39,433 nucleotides of DNA, from NCBI GenBank assembly GCA_002305765.1, contig DBQU01000020.1:1-39433 (forward strand). Direction: 5' to 3'. The notes beneath the pieces are model-generated. The model ran no database searches. It saw only the letters and a list, made by a program, of their open reading frames with translations, and was not told the DNA's origin. The DNA is from Deltaproteobacteria bacterium UBA1386 (lineage in GTDB: Bacteria > Desulfobacterota > Syntrophorhabdia > Syntrophorhabdales > Syntrophorhabdaceae). Of this stretch, positions 1 to 7,777 are shown piece after piece; within the stretch, counting starts at the first letter, position 1, and each line of letters starts with the position of its first letter. The position numbers and the translations under genes were made by a program.

Positions 1-1
1 G

Positions 2-826
2 AGCTACATCAGCCAGACCGTCAATATCCTCAAGCCCCAGAAGGAGCTCATGCGCATATACCCTGTTTTCCACTTCCTTCCCGGATCCCTCACCGAGATA
101 GCAGGGGATTCAGCCAGGCGCGCTGACGGGAAGCTCCACCTCATGAACACGATCCCCAACAGCTTGAGCGCTCAACAGGTCCTCGCTGAGGCGCTCGGCC
201 TCCATGACCTCTACCGCATCGGGATAGCGACCCATACCTTCGCTGACACGTTCGCTCACCAGAACTTTGTGGGGGCTGATGACGGCTTCAACAACATGGC
301 GGGACTCCTGGAGAAACTCATCCCCAGTGTGGGTCATGCCGATGCCAAGCACAGCCCGGACGTACCCAACGAGCTCTGGAAGGACAAACGTCTCGTGCCA
401 AGCCACGCCTCCATAGACAACAAGCCACGCTTTCTCGATGCGGCGGGGTGTCTCTTCGACCTCTACCGGGGCCGCTTCGTTGACGATGACGCGAGGAGCT
501 CTCTTCTTACGGATCTCGGCAATGCCATAGGGGACAGCGCCAGCACGAAGACTCAGCGCGTCGGGAGCTATAAGGCCCTTATCGGGTCAGAGTTCACGAA
601 GTACGACAAGGACGTCTGGTTCAAGGAGGCCGTGGGTTTCACAACCGCGGACACCTCTGGCGGAGGGGACACGGTGCCAGGGACGGAGACACGGTGGGTG
701 TGGAAGGGCGATTACAGGGAAAGCCACTGGTTCAAGTTCCAGGAGGCGGTCAAGGCACACCAGGCATATGTGTTGGCGAGCATCGTGCGTCCCATATACG
801 CGACGATGGAGCAGACGACGTGGTAG
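2..826 (+). CDS. DUF6765-family protein, 5' end cut by window edge
   Basis: The reading frame is open from base 2 and the first ATG (50) falls inside a conserved-looking stretch (YPVFHFLPG follows), so the gene most likely starts before the window. The visible part has the motif THTFADTFAHQNFVG, with several His and Asp residues like those of metal-binding alpha-helical proteins of the phospholipase C/zinc-dependent type. DUF6765 proteins share this pattern. No signal peptide can be judged because the N-terminus is missing. The gene ends 40 bp before the start of the next gene on the same strand, so the two probably form one transcript. The biochemical function is unknown; the family call is from memory of the motif. 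Confidence 0.68.
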   Translation, partial: SYISQTVNILKPQKELMRIYPVFHFLPGSLTEIAGDSARRADGKLHLMNTIPNSLSAQQVLAEALGLHDLYRIGIATHTFADTFAHQNFVGADDGFNNMAGLLEKLIPSVGHADAKHSPDVPNELWKDKRLVPSHASIDNKPRFLDAAGCLFDLYRGRFVDDDARSSLLTDLGNAIGDSASTKTQRVGSYKALIGSEFTKYDKDVWFKEAVGFTTADTSGGGDTVPGTETRWVWKGDYRESHWFKFQEAVKAHQAYVLASIVRPIYATMEQTTW

Positions 827-866
827 TAGTGGGAGCAGCCGCGCCCGTCGGGGTGGAGGAGAGACC

Positions 867-1448
867 ATGATTCACACCTACGAGATAGAAGGCCTGAGGG
901 TCCAGACCGGTGACCTTCTCTGTACCACCGACGGCGGTGGTGCGGACATTACCGGACAGTTCTGGCGCCTTATCGGGAAGCTCATACCGGGGGACGTGGA
1001 CCACATTGTCATCTACATTGGGCCAGGGGGCAGGTGTGTTGAGGCGGGCGCAAAGGGCAAGGTCATCACCTTCGACATTACCGGCACCACGTGGAATGCG
1101 GAGGAGATGAGGTCCGAGAGAGGCCCCTTTGTCGATATGCTCTACGGCGCTGCATATCCTCTCCTGTCGGCAGATATTGACCCCGCCCGGGCCGTGGCGA
1201 TCCGGGAGGACGTTGCCGCGTACTGCATTAGACAGGCGGAGCTGAACAAGCCCTATAACCTCAACTTCTTCGACTCAGCCACGGAGGGATCCTTCTACTG
1301 CAGCCAGCTGGCATACAGGGCGTACCTGAGAAACGGGATCGACCTTAACACGGGGGCATCGGTCTGGAGCATTCCCAGAACGGAGAAGATCGTCCTTCCC
1401 CAGGAGATATGGGACGGGTGTGTGCATGAGAAGGCGGGTGGACGCTAG
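867..1448 (+). CDS. YiiX/C92-like permuted NlpC/P60 cysteine hydrolase
   Basis: The product is 193 residues when started at ATG 867, which has a good ribosome site (GGTGGAGGAG) 5-6 bases upstream; the frame is open further upstream but without a supported start. The N-terminal part has the GDLLCTTDGG motif, then DVDHIVIYIG (His46) and VEAG. The C-terminal part has FYCSQLAYRAY (Cys145). This His-before-Cys order is the circularly permuted papain-like arrangement of the YiiX/YaeF (peptidase C92) family, which acts on peptide or acyl bonds in cell-wall or lipid substrates. No signal peptide is visible. It follows the DUF6765 gene closely, suggesting a joint role. The exact substrate is unknown. 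Confidence 0.66.
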   Translation: MIHTYEIEGLRVQTGDLLCTTDGGGADITGQFWRLIGKLIPGDVDHIVIYIGPGGRCVEAGAKGKVITFDITGTTWNAEEMRSERGPFVDMLYGAAYPLLSADIDPARAVAIREDVAAYCIRQAELNKPYNLNFFDSATEGSFYCSQLAYRAYLRNGIDLNTGASVWSIPRTEKIVLPQEIWDGCVHEKAGGR

Positions 1449-1540
1449 TGAAAAGCGAGAGCGACGAAGTCGACGTGAATGCGAACGTGTGGCCGTTGCC
1501 AAGAGAAATGCGGTGCTGAACCTTATCTTAACCTGGCAGT

Positions 1541-1561
1541 CCTGTTTATCATTCAAACAGG
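1541..1561. repeat. 7-bp inverted repeat in the convergent intergenic space
   Basis: CCTGTTT, seven bases, then AAACAGG. It lies between the end of the C92-like gene and the 3' end of the minus-strand operon, where a bidirectional terminator would be expected. There is no T run on either side, so an intrinsic terminator is not proven. Confidence 0.35.
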
Positions 1562-1620
1562 TGGATCGGGAGAGCTGGTCGTCAACGTAGCTACCGGTTA
1601 GTATGTCCTTTTGCTATCTC

Positions 1621-2070
1621 CTAAACATAATCCTTCAGGTTGGTCTCGTAGTATCTTTTTGTGAATAGCGTAATATCGCTGATACTTGCATCTGGATCAC
1701 TGGGGTCGCCGTCAAAACCAATGGACATGCAATAAAGCGTTGACGTTAGAGTGTTCTCTCCGCCCAATTTGGCGCTTCCGTCCAATACTTTGATCCATTC
1801 AACTATCTGGGATGGGTTCTCTTTGAAAATTGCCCTTTCTTGGAATGTCACGGGTTCCTCATCTGACCATATGGAGATACACTCACACTTGTTGTCCTGA
1901 TCGTAGTGGACCGTAACCCCGATATTGTCGAAGGCATCAGACGTGTTGTTGGCAAATTCGTTTTGCCTGTACTCTTCAAATGGTGCGGGCAGCGTCTTTC
2001 TCACTTCAGAACGATCCATGCCGAATGTTATCGGTCCAATACCATGAAATGGCCTTATATCATATGCCAT
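1621..2070 (-). CDS. Putative immunity protein of the adjacent HNH toxin-like protein
   Basis: The product is 149 residues, acidic and soluble, with no signal peptide. The N-terminal stretch FHGIGPITFGMDRSEV resembles the G-x-GP-x-x-FGM-x-x-x-EV signature seen in several small immunity-like families of polymorphic toxin loci. The start has a strong GGGAGGGG site. It begins 11 bp after the stop of the upstream toxin-like gene, so it is almost certainly co-translated. A cytosolic protein directly downstream of an exported nuclease-like protein is the classical place for an immunity gene. The family was not identified with certainty and no activity can be read from the sequence; the role is inferred from position and the short motif. 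Confidence 0.6.
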   Translation of the reverse strand: MAYDIRPFHGIGPITFGMDRSEVRKTLPAPFEEYRQNEFANNTSDAFDNIGVTVHYDQDNKCECISIWSDEEPVTFQERAIFKENPSQIVEWIKVLDGSAKLGGENTLTSTLYCMSIGFDGDPSDPDASISDITLFTKRYYETNLKDYV

Positions 2071-2081
2071 TTCCCCTCCCT

Positions 2082-2855
2082 TTATTTGTAATACCCCATA
2101 GATTTGGCATATTCTCGAGCCTGGCTGATAGCCTCTGTGTATTTTCCGGGAAACTTTGACTCAATATCGATGGCGTCCATTTCGAATGCTTCTCCAAATT
2201 TGCCTTCATTTATCAACTGTGCCTGTTTGGCTCTATATTCCGCGGCGCCTGGCGAGTTTCCAAAACTTGCTGTCTTTTTATGGTCTGTCTTGTCCATTTT
2301 AATGGCAGATCCGTCATTTGCAGAAATCCCGCTTCCGGATTTCTCTAATGCATCCCTTGAGGGCATGTGATGGCATTCTTCCTTTCCCTTTCTAGCGACT
2401 TGTCTCATACGCGCATATGAGCCGCCGATCTTTCCTCTGGACAATTCTTTCCCGGCCACGCGGGCTGCATTGTCAACCTTCTTCAAGCTATTGAAGTATT
2501 TTTCAACATGGCAGCTCTCTTGCTGAAAGCACTTTAGTAGCAGTTCGTCTCCCCTATCTAGGGAGTTGAACCCTTTGTAGAATCTGTGAGCCTGAGTTCC
2601 CGATATCCGCCCTGCATTACATTGGTAGTCCAGGAGTGTCGCTATGTTGTCAGATTTTGAAGCAAGTGATAGATCGACGTTATTAAGACTCTTTATACCG
2701 TATTTAGCTAACTTGTCAGCGTACTTAACTACCGCGCCCGTTTTTATAAGTCTGGTGGTGCCTACGGGATTAATCGCAAATGCCGGTGCCCCCCAGACCA
2801 GGAAAAGAAGCGCAACAACACATACCATGCTCTTATACGACGAATCGTTGCTCAT
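2082..2855 (-). CDS. Exported protein with C-terminal HNH/EndoVII-like (CHH) nuclease toxin domain
   Basis: The product is 257 residues. A Sec signal peptide is visible (hydrophobic VCVVALLFLVW, then APAFA before residue 28). Residues 30-150 are a helical region without a recognised family. The last 100 residues contain ECHHMP (Cys161, His162, His163), GSAIKMDKTDH (Asp191, His192), KTASFG, and a helical tail with EGKFGEAFEMDAIDIESKF. This order matches HNH/EndoVII-superfamily toxin domains of the SHH/WHH/GHH kind found at the C-termini of polymorphic toxins. The start has GAGG five bases upstream. It is the middle gene of a three-gene operon, followed by a probable immunity gene. A Sec-exported nuclease domain with no VgrG, RHS or LXG-type carrier is uncommon. 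DNase activity is inferred. Confidence 0.62.
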   Translation of the reverse strand: MSNDSSYKSMVCVVALLFLVWGAPAFAINPVGTTRLIKTGAVVKYADKLAKYGIKSLNNVDLSLASKSDNIATLLDYQCNAGRISGTQAHRFYKGFNSLDRGDELLLKCFQQESCHVEKYFNSLKKVDNAARVAGKELSRGKIGGSYARMRQVARKGKEECHHMPSRDALEKSGSGISANDGSAIKMDKTDHKKTASFGNSPGAAEYRAKQAQLINEGKFGEAFEMDAIDIESKFPGKYTEAISQAREYAKSMGYYK

Positions 2856-2897
2856 CTCATCCTCAAGTACGGTGTTCTGATTCTCCTCGGTGTAAAC

Positions 2898-4286
2898 TCA
2901 TCTGGTGCCTGCATACTGGGCTTCAAATTGTTTACGCTTTTCTTCCTCGAGACCACTGGTAACCTTAGCGAAGAGTTTGCTCGCTTTGCCTTTGTAGCCG
3001 AGCTGATAGTGACAATTTGCAATCCCTAGGTTAATGAGCCTAGTCAGATCATCGGCACCAACGAGTTTTTGAATTAAGGTTATCTGACCGAGAGCCTTTT
3101 CATAATACGCCTGCGCCGACAAGTAATCCTTGTTATTATAGTAAAGGCTTGCTACTCGATAGTAGGGTGCTAACAATGAGTATTGCCCTGAATATTTATC
3201 AGAATCGTACTTCTTTTCCATAAGCGTAATCTTGTCGATTATTCTCTGCTCGTTTTTCCGAAAACTGCTCCCGAGCACATTAATAGTTAGAAGACCAGGT
3301 TCCAAGGCATACGGTTCCTGTTCTGAAGATTTTTCCAGAAATTCCAGTGCGCGCTGCTCATTTCCATCAAGCAGATGGTTAACTGCGATCAAGTAATCTA
3401 CAAAGCTGCGTTTGTCGCGATCAAGATTGGCATCTGAAAGCCTCTTCACAGCTTGTTGGAACAATCCGACATTGCCTGTCTGGTAGTTTATCATTCCGAG
3501 CACCAGCAAGTCCTCCTGAGATGGTTGTTTGCTCGCTAGAACTCTTGATAACAGCTGGCTGCCTGATTTCATGAGGGCATCGTGAAACTCCTTATACCTT
3601 GTGGCGGCAATCTCATCACCTTTCTCTATTGCCCCGAACTTCTTCTCTTCATTGTCGTAGATTTCGTCGACGAGTTTTCTTGTCTTCCTGCTGCCCAGGT
3701 CTCGAGGGATAACAAGCCGTACGGTGTAATACAATCTTCCTGAATCCCCTCTATCAAGAACTGCTACTCCGTCCAGCACGGTTGAGGTAACGTTAGCGAT
3801 GACGCCAAATTTGGCAGCGGCGGATAATGCAGCAAACTTCCCCATTGATCCGCCTATCAGCCCATACGAAAGACCATTGAGAATTACAGCACCTGTAATT
3901 GCGTTCCCTCCGACCAGTCCACCAACGGTAGATAAACCGGCCATATACGAACCGGCACCACCCCCCGCGACCCAACTTGCAACGGTGCTGACCCCTGTTG
4001 CTGCGGCAGGAGCCCCTTGGCCAAGCGTAAAATAGGTCACGGCTGCACCTGCGACTACCGTGGAACCAAGGATGACCCAAGAGAGATAACTTTTCTTATA
4101 CAGTTGCTTTGGATAAACAGTCCGAAAACTTATTTCCGAAAGATGATCATCCTTCCAGAACATTCCCTTATTTATGATCTCTTTGGTTTTGCCTGTAATA
4201 CCCTCGCCATACGCAATGAGTGGTTGAAGACTAAGACTAATCAAAACTACCGCTATCGTGCAAATAGAAAGTGCTTTCCTTGCCAC
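2898..4286 (-). CDS. Exported TPR protein with Gly/Ala-rich hydrophobic region
   Basis: GTG at 4286 is preferred as the start because a GGGGGAGAGG ribosome site precedes it and the protein then begins with a clean signal peptide (ARKALSICTIAVVLISLSL, then a cut near AYG). In-frame ATGs at 4301 and 4379 are alternatives. A long Gly/Ala-rich hydrophobic stretch (roughly residues 70-180, with GGNAITGAVILNGLSYG) follows and may insert in a membrane. The C-terminal half is helical with TPR-like units containing YYNNKDYLSAQAYYEKAL and NLGIANCHYQLGYKGKASKLF. Its stop is 42 bp upstream of the nuclease-like gene, so it leads that operon and could be a partner, carrier or scaffold for the exported toxin-like protein. 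No enzymatic motif was seen. Confidence 0.6.
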   Translation of the reverse strand: MARKALSICTIAVVLISLSLQPLIAYGEGITGKTKEIINKGMFWKDDHLSEISFRTVYPKQLYKKSYLSWVILGSTVVAGAAVTYFTLGQGAPAAATGVSTVASWVAGGGAGSYMAGLSTVGGLVGGNAITGAVILNGLSYGLIGGSMGKFAALSAAAKFGVIANVTSTVLDGVAVLDRGDSGRLYYTVRLVIPRDLGSRKTRKLVDEIYDNEEKKFGAIEKGDEIAATRYKEFHDALMKSGSQLLSRVLASKQPSQEDLLVLGMINYQTGNVGLFQQAVKRLSDANLDRDKRSFVDYLIAVNHLLDGNEQRALEFLEKSSEQEPYALEPGLLTINVLGSSFRKNEQRIIDKITLMEKKYDSDKYSGQYSLLAPYYRVASLYYNNKDYLSAQAYYEKALGQITLIQKLVGADDLTRLINLGIANCHYQLGYKGKASKLFAKVTSGLEEEKRKQFEAQYAGTR

Positions 4287-4425
4287 GGTCCTCTCCCCCA
4301 TAAAAGTAGTATTATGCATAACACTCTTAACACATTCTGCCGAGCTTATCAAAGATACAAGGGTCGAAGGGCGTGTCATTCAACGCTTTGATTGCCCGGG
4401 GTAGCCACAGAACTGTCTGGCAGGC

Positions 4426-6186
4426 TCACTTCTTGGTAATGCCGGACAGTCCCGCCAGGACAAAGGAAGCCAGAACATAACCCACCAGTTTGTGTAGAAA
4501 GAAGTAGTAGTATTGCCAGCCGGTCATCTCCTGAGAAAAGACCCTAAAATGGCTTTCGTCCAGCTTCACCAGGGGAATCAGCATGTCAAAGCTGAATCCG
4601 AGCGTCTTAATCGTACCCCAGGTGTTGCCTGGGGTAGTGGTACTGACAACCCACGCGCCAAGTGCAATGAACACGGCCAGCCACACCAGGGAGAAGAAGT
4701 ACCGGTATCCGTACCCGTACCCAATAGTCCATTTCAAAAGGCTCAGCCCGCACCATTTAGCTCTGTGGCCTCGCGCTTTCATCTCTCTGCGTTCATGCTC
4801 TTTACCCTCGTAAAGAATGGTGTTCGCTTTATCCGGATGGCCCATGGTGTGCAGGACACCGGCGAGATTCTGATACAGTTGAGGGGAGTAATTCCTGTCT
4901 CTCTGGAGCAAAGTGACAAATGTACTCTTCCAGTTAATGTTCTGGGGCTCGTCGCCCGTAATGCCCAGGCCTTCCAACCGCGAATACGTGAATCCGGCAA
5001 GGTCAAGATCCTTGGGAAAGGCATCGAGTCCGGCGGTCTGCACGGTGGATACTGCGGTGTTTCGTAGCACCAACCGCGACTCGGACGGCCACGTTGGTTT
5101 CGCCTCTGTTCTGGACCCGAGACGAAATTCGCCTCGCACACAAGTCTCTGTCATATCGAGGAAAGCAAACTGAGCGCCAGAGATATCAAACCGGCCACCA
5201 ATCTGTGCGAAAACAAAAGACACTTCCGATTCAAACACAGCACCTCGACGCATGTACACGGATCCGCTGACCTCAACGGCGCCCATATTCAATTTGCCGG
5301 TACACCTAGCACCAACGATGCCTGACTGGCCGCCCATGTCGAGCACGCCACCGACCTTGGCTGACCTCAGATCGACCTCCGCAAACTCAGCACCTCTACC
5401 CATGAAGAGATGCTTTTTCGTCTCCAAGGAGTTCATATTCAGCAGACCGGTACACTTCGCGCCGCTCATGTCCAGTTGAACTCCGACCTTGGCCGACCTC
5501 AGATCGACCTCTGCGAATTCGGCACCCGAACGCATGAACAGATGCCCCGTAGTCTCCAGAGAGCCCATACTCAATTTGCCGGTACACTTCGCACCAGTCA
5601 TATCGAGTGTGCCGCCGACCTTAGCTCCCCTCAGATCGACTTCCGCAAACTCGGCACCCGCCTGGGAACCCTTACCCATGAACAGGTGCCCCTTGGTCTC
5701 CAGAGAGTTCATATTCAGCAGACCGGTACACTTCGCGCCGCTCAGATTCAACTGGACGTCGATTCTGGCAGACTGCAGTCTCAGGCCTCCGATGAAAGCT
5801 GAGTCTTCCAGCGAGATACTGCTTGTGGTCGACAGGTAGGACAAGTCTGCGTCTTTTTCCATTCGGCTTGCGTCGAGCCACCACGGATGCGAGAGGGATC
5901 CATGTGCAAGGTCAATGGGCTGTCGGACCCAGGCACCAACTATGCGGACGCCCTGGCGGGGCAACGCTTTCTGGTAGACATCACGGGTGAGGATGGTTTC
6001 TAGAAAGAAGGGGGTAATCTCGCGTATCGCCGACCAACCGTCGGGGCTTCTTGGATCGATCTTCCCATATCGGTCATTGAAGTTCGCGATTCGCCCCGCC
6101 TGAACCTCCTGCCAGACCCACTTTTCCGGTTCGCTCCATCCTGGTTCCACCAGCGGGCAAGAATCATCGGATTCAGTTGCAGGCAT
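4426..6186 (-). CDS. Beta-helix-type repeat protein with C-terminal membrane domain
   Basis: ATG at 6186 is chosen because the G-rich site GTGGGGGGGG precedes it; the frame extends to 6249 without a better start. The product is about 586 residues. Residues about 140-330 contain near-identical repeats of 44 residues (GAEFAEVDLRSAKVG, LDMSGAKCTG, LNMNSLET), with the regular hydrophobic spacing of a pentapeptide-like beta-helix. After a region with KANTILYEGKEHERREMKARG come hydrophobic segments (YFFSLVWLAVFIALGAWVV; FFLHKLVGYVLASFVLAGL) around an FDMLIPLVKLDE motif. This C-terminal layout is shared with proteins often labelled membrane-associated oxidoreductase, but no cofactor motif is visible and that label is not supported. 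Function is unknown. Confidence 0.6.
   Translation of the reverse strand: MPATESDDSCPLVEPGWSEPEKWVWQEVQAGRIANFNDRYGKIDPRSPDGWSAIREITPFFLETILTRDVYQKALPRQGVRIVGAWVRQPIDLAHGSLSHPWWLDASRMEKDADLSYLSTTSSISLEDSAFIGGLRLQSARIDVQLNLSGAKCTGLLNMNSLETKGHLFMGKGSQAGAEFAEVDLRGAKVGGTLDMTGAKCTGKLSMGSLETTGHLFMRSGAEFAEVDLRSAKVGVQLDMSGAKCTGLLNMNSLETKKHLFMGRGAEFAEVDLRSAKVGGVLDMGGQSGIVGARCTGKLNMGAVEVSGSVYMRRGAVFESEVSFVFAQIGGRFDISGAQFAFLDMTETCVRGEFRLGSRTEAKPTWPSESRLVLRNTAVSTVQTAGLDAFPKDLDLAGFTYSRLEGLGITGDEPQNINWKSTFVTLLQRDRNYSPQLYQNLAGVLHTMGHPDKANTILYEGKEHERREMKARGHRAKWCGLSLLKWTIGYGYGYRYFFSLVWLAVFIALGAWVVSTTTPGNTWGTIKTLGFSFDMLIPLVKLDESHFRVFSQEMTGWQYYYFFLHKLVGYVLASFVLAGLSGITKK
5351..5758. repeat. Tandem 132-bp coding repeats
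   Basis: Three units start at 5351, 5483 and 5615 with an exact 132-bp period (44 codons) and high DNA identity. The third has a 12-bp insertion adding four residues (GSQA). DNA identity this high suggests recent duplication or gene conversion within the beta-helix region. Confidence 0.75.
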
Positions 6187-6583
6187 CGGCACCCCCCCCA
6201 CGTGGACCAGCAGGAAGAGAAACGGCTGCGTTGCTCCGCAGGTCCACACTTTCTATGAATTGTACAGTGGTGACGTAGGCATGTCAAAGAAACGTGCGAT
6301 GTTTCTCTCGGTACCGGAAGAAACGGAAGGGATGACTGTTTCGGTCCCTAAGTAATGGGACTAGACGCGAGTCACCGGGATACCGGAAGGTCCTGAGGGG
6401 CGGGGTTCTCGTTACACGTCAGGCAGGAATAGATTGGAACGGAGTCACGACTAGATTGCTCCTGGCAAATTGCCTTGCAAATTCTCCGCGCCCGATAGAC
6501 AATAGAGATTATACCGAGGCGGGTCAAATCCACAGACAATCCAAGCATCAGGGCCTTTAGATCAACAGGGCGGGGGTGTCCTC
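6187..6583. other. Divergent intergenic region, about 400 bp
   Basis: It separates the minus-strand repeat protein from the plus-strand orphan gene, so it should hold promoters for both. The best plus-strand candidate is TTGCAA (6475-6480), a 17-bp spacer, then GACAAT (6498-6503). No RNA gene or convincing small gene was seen. Confidence 0.35.
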
Positions 6584-7000
6584 ATGGCTAAGTCTGGCAA
6601 GAAAGACTCTATCATCCGGGAGATCAACGATAACCCGCTGTCTCGCGAGGAGGTCATTGCGTTCATTACAGAAGTGGCGAAATTGTTTCCTGAAGACAGA
6701 GACTTTGAGGGTCATGCCATCACCGCCATCCGTGTGCTTGAGGGAAAACCCGGTAAAGCTCTCTCAATCGTGTTCAGGATGGAAGCGCTTGCCCGGCTGA
6801 TTGACCAGGGACTTCTGCCTGGTTGGTGCAGAGAGCCCGACAGTCCCGAAGGCCCTTGGAGTGTCAGGCTACCCATCCTCGCGGCGGCGGGCGTGACCCC
6901 GGTACTTCTCGATGAGAATGGCAAGGTCACTTTTGACAAGGACGAGTTGCTGAAAGCAACTTTCATCCAGGGAAAAGAGGAATATGAGGAGATCGAATAG
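6584..7000 (+). CDS. Hypothetical protein, 138 aa
   Basis: No family was recognised. The ATG is preceded by a G-rich stretch (GGGCGGGGGTG). The protein is soluble, begins with a basic KSGKKDS segment, then is mostly helical, and ends in an acidic tail (GKEEYEEIE). Segments such as FRMEALARLIDQGLLPGW suggest an alpha/beta fold. It is the first gene of a plus-strand run (this gene, the next orphan at 7067 and the J-domain gene at 7778) with short gaps, so the three may be co-transcribed. Its position between the beta-helix protein and the AbiE locus points to accessory or defence-type cargo, but no function can be assigned. Confidence 0.55.
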   Translation: MAKSGKKDSIIREINDNPLSREEVIAFITEVAKLFPEDRDFEGHAITAIRVLEGKPGKALSIVFRMEALARLIDQGLLPGWCREPDSPEGPWSVRLPILAAAGVTPVLLDENGKVTFDKDELLKATFIQGKEEYEEIE

Positions 7001-7066
7001 CGGGGGATACATGGTTAATGGGGACAAGTTCGGCGATCCTACAAACCCCCAGATACGGAGCAGCAC

Positions 7067-7663
7067 ATGCAGAATTGCTGGTACGGTGACAACCGCGACC
7101 TGGTGAAATGGTCGATCCTTATGCATCTGGCAGATATGAATTCGGCCTCCTGCATATTACAAATCGCGTACTTTCAAGAGTGCAGCTTTCCCAAAGTGGA
7201 GCTGGACTCAGAGGAAAGAGCCATACCCGAAGAAGTCTTGAGACATTTCAGAGACGTTGGGAACATCAAGGGCCTTTCATCAAGCATCAGGGTGGAGGTA
7301 TTCGACAAGGTGATTACCGACCGGGAACGGTATCTCCTCGAAGCTAAGGAATTCATCTCCCGGCATGCCGCAGGATGTCGCTGTGTCGTGTTTCTTGACC
7401 CGGATACTGGACTGGAGTCGACACAACCGAGCCTTAAGCATGTGTTGAGGAAAGAAGCCAATGATTTCTGGAAGAGCCTCAAGGTAGGCGATACTCTGGC
7501 CATCTACCAGCATCAAACTAACAGAAATGGCAAGCCGTGGCAGGAACCGAAGAGGATGGAATTCGAGAAGGCGATTGGGGTGCCGGAAGGCTCCGTGAAG
7601 GTAGGCCGCGGGCCAAAGTTGGCGAGGGATGTCGTTCTATTCTATGCGATAAAGACCCAATAG
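7067..7663 (+). CDS. Conserved hypothetical protein with FLDPDTGL and YQHQ motifs
   Basis: The product is 198 residues. It begins with CWYGDNRDLVKWSIL, has VVFLDPDTGLES in the middle, then TLAIYQHQTNRNGKPW. The FLDPDTG block after a hydrophobic strand resembles the strand-plus-acidic-loop of Rossmann-like enzymes, and the whole order (YGDNRDLVKW, FLDPDTG, YQHQ) recalls a conserved orphan family found in phages and islands, but I cannot name it. A CGGAG site lies about eight bases before the ATG. It sits 66 bp after the previous gene and 114 bp before the J-domain gene on the same strand. A nuclease- or methyltransferase-like role is possible but speculative. Confidence 0.6.
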   Translation: MQNCWYGDNRDLVKWSILMHLADMNSASCILQIAYFQECSFPKVELDSEERAIPEEVLRHFRDVGNIKGLSSSIRVEVFDKVITDRERYLLEAKEFISRHAAGCRCVVFLDPDTGLESTQPSLKHVLRKEANDFWKSLKVGDTLAIYQHQTNRNGKPWQEPKRMEFEKAIGVPEGSVKVGRGPKLARDVVLFYAIKTQ

Positions 7664-7777
7664 ATATGGCAGTTGTCGAGCGTTTTAACTCTCTCGAGGG
7701 AATGACAATGCTTATAAAATCCGCGGTGCTCAAGCCCTTGCTCATAAGATTCAAGACGCGATAAGGGGGATCCCGCA

